A DNA stretch of 34,224 nt from Campylobacteraceae bacterium. GTDB taxonomy: Bacteria > Campylobacterota > Campylobacteria > Campylobacterales > Campylobacteraceae. Positions 33,828 to 34,224 of this stretch are shown piece after piece. Below the pieces are notes generated by a model. That model made no database searches. It saw only the letters and a program-made list of their open reading frames with translations, and was not told the origin of the DNA. Each line of letters starts with the position of its first letter. Within the stretch, counting starts at the first letter, position 1. Location: contig JAITAB010000029.1 in assembly GCA_031284315.1 (NCBI GenBank), positions 1 through 34,224 of the forward strand, in the 5' to 3' direction. The translations under genes were made by a program, and so were the position numbers.

Positions 33828-34224
33828 ATGTTAGAGGTTAATGCCATTTTATTCAGGCTTAAAACTCATTTTCAGGTAAGAACAAATGGTGAATTAGCGC
33901 CCAAAATAGGGGTTACTTTAAAAGCTATTAGCAATTGGGTTGAACGCAGAAAAATTCCAGAAAAAAAACTATATGAGATAGCTAACAAGGAAAATCTCTC
34001 TTGCGAATGGCTCACGACAGGCAAAGGCAGCAAAGAACTTCCGTTTTTAGGACAGGGCGCAGATGCTATACTTGACGCCAACGCCGCAAAAGTCAAAGTC
34101 ATACTACCCACACTCGCAGGGTTAAGCCCTCGCGCATACTGGTGTGTCAAAACAAGCAACGATATGTTCCCCGCGATAGACAGCGGCGAATTTGTCATCA
34201 TAGACGACATCAAAGAGATAAAAC
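33828..34224 (+). CDS. Phage CI-type repressor, S24-like (5' part, runs off the window)
   Basis: The 132 visible codons begin MLEVNAILFRLKTHFQVRTN and encode a helix-turn-helix of the phage CI repressor type (about 6-66: GELAPKIGVTLKAISNWVER, then LSCEWLTTGKG). A linker and the start of an S24/LexA-like domain (from about 103: YWCVKTSNDMFPAIDSGEFV) follow. In self-cleaving relatives the serine sits just before the Met of the GDSM motif; here that residue is Asp112, so autocleavage is doubtful. No strong ribosome binding site is visible. Upstream lie strong inverted repeats and tRNA-Phe, which fits the edge of a prophage or similar element. The C-terminus is outside the window. Confidence 0.85.
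   Translation, partial: MLEVNAILFRLKTHFQVRTNGELAPKIGVTLKAISNWVERRKIPEKKLYEIANKENLSCEWLTTGKGSKELPFLGQGADAILDANAAKVKVILPTLAGLSPRAYWCVKTSNDMFPAIDSGEFVIIDDIKEIK

Overview
The window comes from a chromosome of the Campylobacterota (former Epsilonproteobacteria), most likely order Campylobacterales; the genus cannot be fixed from sequence alone. The support is the tmRNA tag ANNKNFAPAYAKVA, an HpaA-family lipoprotein, an Allochromatium-type 2[4Fe-4S] ferredoxin, AT-rich codon use, and prepilins with the AFTL-type N-terminus.

Layout. (1) 1-1111: the start of an unknown minus-strand gene, then a tiny lipoprotein gene overlapping an HpaA-like lipoprotein gene. (2) 1194-6028: tmRNA and trpA on minus, then panB-ruvB-AI-2E family permease and a YhbP-like gene on plus. 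(3) 6029-8276: clusters of REP-like palindromes (core ATTCCCGC..GCGGGAAT) around a lone type I restriction specificity gene (hsdS) broken by a stop codon and flanked by an 89-bp direct repeat. (4) 8277-13500: luxS diverging from a tandem universal stress protein gene, a histidine kinase/response regulator pair, a 2-Cys peroxiredoxin and a ferredoxin. (5) 13584-16507: ndk, a YceD/DUF177 gene, rpmF, plsX and fabH, a tightly packed block linking ribosome assembly to fatty acid and phospholipid synthesis. (6) 16508-17971: a wrecked GLUG-motif surface-protein gene followed by about 1 kb of palindromes and duplicated blocks. (7) 17972-21859: UDP-glucose dehydrogenase, a family 2 glycosyltransferase and leuC. 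(8) 22225-32408: a twelve-gene type II secretion operon on minus in the order gspG-H-F-K-L-M-N-C-D-E-I-J, with most junctions overlapping. (9) 32608-34224: a frameshifted Sel1-repeat gene, tRNA-Phe, and the 5' part of a phage CI-type repressor preceded by a long perfect inverted repeat, which suggests the window ends at the edge of a prophage or other integrated element.

How it fits together. Most genes are housekeeping or biosynthetic. The accessory content is the type II secretion operon, which has Sel1-repeat remnants on both sides, and two palindrome-rich zones that each hold a decayed gene. No prepilin peptidase (gspO) and no hsdM/hsdR are present here. I found no clearly new biological system. 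The most unusual items are the complete but rearranged type II secretion operon, the repeat-flanked orphan hsdS, the decayed surface-protein gene, and the repressor with an altered peptidase serine motif.
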